A stretch of 6,421 bases of DNA, taken from Thermoanaerobacteraceae bacterium. Its GTDB lineage: Bacteria > Bacillota > Desulfotomaculia > Desulfotomaculales > Ammonificaceae. A program made the position numbers and the translations under genes. Shown piece after piece: positions 6,109-6,421 of this stretch. The stretch is from the NCBI GenBank assembly GCA_030016455.1, contig JASEJH010000032.1, forward strand, positions 1 to 6,421, given 5' to 3'. The first letter of the stretch is position 1. Each line of letters begins with the position of its first letter. A model generated the notes under the pieces. It saw only the letters and a list, made by a program, of their open reading frames with translations, searched no databases and was not told where the DNA came from.

Positions 6109-6116
6109 AGCATAGG
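6096..6116. promoter_or_regulatory. perfect 9-3-9 palindrome overlapping the -10 box (candidate operator)
   Basis: Arms CCTATGCTA (6096-6104) and TAGCATAGG (6108-6116) are exact reverse complements around a 3-base spacer. The -10 hexamer and probable start point fall inside it, a position where a dimeric repressor would block RNA polymerase. I do not recognise it as a known site; it does not resemble a Zur box. Confidence 0.5.
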
Positions 6117-6143
6117 TTTGAGATAGGTTTTCTGACGGAACAG

Positions 6144-6150
6144 AAAGGAG
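6144..6150 (+). promoter_or_regulatory. ribosome binding site deciding the rpmE TTG start
   Basis: AAAGGAG lies 9 bases before TTG at 6160. No in-frame ATG gives a complete L31, so the TTG start is accepted. Confidence 0.8.
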
Positions 6151-6159
6151 CGGATTGGA

Positions 6160-6360
6160 TTGAAAAAGGGAATTCACCCGGAGTACGGGCCGGCGCGCGT
6201 GGTCTGTGCCTGCGGTGCAACTTTCGAGACCGGTTCCACGAAGAAGGAGTTGCGGGTGGAGATCTGTTCCCGGTGCCACCCCTTTTATACCGGACAGCGA
6301 CAAACGGTGGTTGACCGCCGTGGCCGGGCGGAGCGGTTCCGCAAGAAATACAAGCTCTAA
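6160..6360 (+). CDS. rpmE: 50S ribosomal protein L31, zinc-binding type
   Basis: Small protein of the large ribosomal subunit that helps bridge the two subunits. The 66-residue product matches L31 throughout: [19 protein letters not shown] at the start, [15 protein letters not shown] in the middle, [10 protein letters not shown], and an end [15 protein letters not shown]. The four zinc ligands of the C+ form are all present: C16 and C18 (CxC) and C36 and C39 (CxxC). Bacteria often keep a second zinc-free L31 for zinc starvation; this is not that copy. The TTG start is set by the ribosome binding site and by alignment to the normal N-terminus. It stands as its own unit between a strong promoter and a terminator. 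Confidence 0.97.
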   Translation: MKKGIHPEYGPARVVCACGATFETGSTKKELRVEICSRCHPFYTGQRQTVVDRRGRAERFRKKYKL

Positions 6361-6367
6361 CCCGAAC

Positions 6368-6396
6368 GGCGGAGACTCAGGCTCCGCCACTGTTTT
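6368..6396 (+). terminator. intrinsic terminator after rpmE
   Basis: Stem GGCGGAG (6368-6374) and CTCCGCC (6382-6388) with a 7-base loop, followed by ACTGTTTTA. It sits 8 bases after the rpmE stop codon. Confidence 0.75.
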
Positions 6397-6408
6397 AGGG
6401 GGGAATAA

Positions 6409-6421
6409 TTGAAAGGGACGG
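6409..6421 (+). CDS. probable start of the next gene (cut by window edge)
   Basis: TTG at 6409 follows a G-rich ribosome binding site (AGGGGGG, 6397-6403) by 5 bases and opens a frame reading MKGT. Only four codons are visible, so the product cannot be identified from sequence. In related Clostridia a DUF1385 membrane protein gene commonly follows rpmE; that is context only. Confidence 0.4.

Noticed and set aside
5471..6220. 249-codon minus-strand open frame
   Set aside because: It runs antisense through the stalk-domain gene, the terminator and the rpmE promoter, with no family signature; it is a shadow of GC-rich coding DNA.
1..6421. CRISPR array, tRNA, rRNA, insertion-sequence transposase, toxin-antitoxin or phage-defence genes
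   Set aside because: Looked for on both strands; no spaced direct repeats, cloverleaf, rRNA segment or matching protein motifs are present.

Overview
The window looks like chromosomal DNA from an anaerobic, GC-rich member of the Firmicutes (Clostridia; Peptococcaceae or Thermoanaerobacter-type). This is inferred from strong AGGAGG-type ribosome binding sites, several TTG and GTG starts, an [FeFe]-hydrogenase of the HydA/HndD type, a secreted protein with a copper-amine-oxidase-N-like 'stalk' domain, and a zinc-type ribosomal protein L31. A species cannot be named from the sequence alone.

Layout. On the minus strand, positions 498 to 1 hold the N-terminal 166 codons of an iron-sulfur-rich [FeFe] hydrogenase subunit that runs off the left edge. 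Diverging from it across about 190 bases is a tightly overlapping three-gene operon for a NitT/TauT-family ABC importer: lipoprotein (686-1645), ATPase (1642-2406) and permease (2390-3127). Directly after the permease stop codon, in the same frame, lies a decayed GGDEF (diguanylate cyclase) remnant (3128-3499). A classical short-chain dehydrogenase/reductase follows (3562-4320). Positions 4321-4981 are a gene-free stretch with a cluster of inverted repeats, four copies of CCCAGCACTCA in alternating orientation, and further GC-rich hairpins. A secreted acidic/helical protein with a C-terminal stalk domain (4982-5926) ends at a good intrinsic terminator. Last comes a promoter whose -10 box sits inside a perfect palindrome, then rpmE (6160-6360), its terminator, and what appears to be the start of another gene at the right edge.

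Functional links. Only the ABC transporter genes form a clear functional unit; its substrate cannot be told from the sequence. The hydrogenase is divergently arranged and may or may not be related to it. The SDR, stalk protein and L31 look like independent units. I see no convincing new multi-gene system. The points most worth a second look are the permease/GGDEF junction, the intergenic repeat cluster and the palindromic rpmE promoter.
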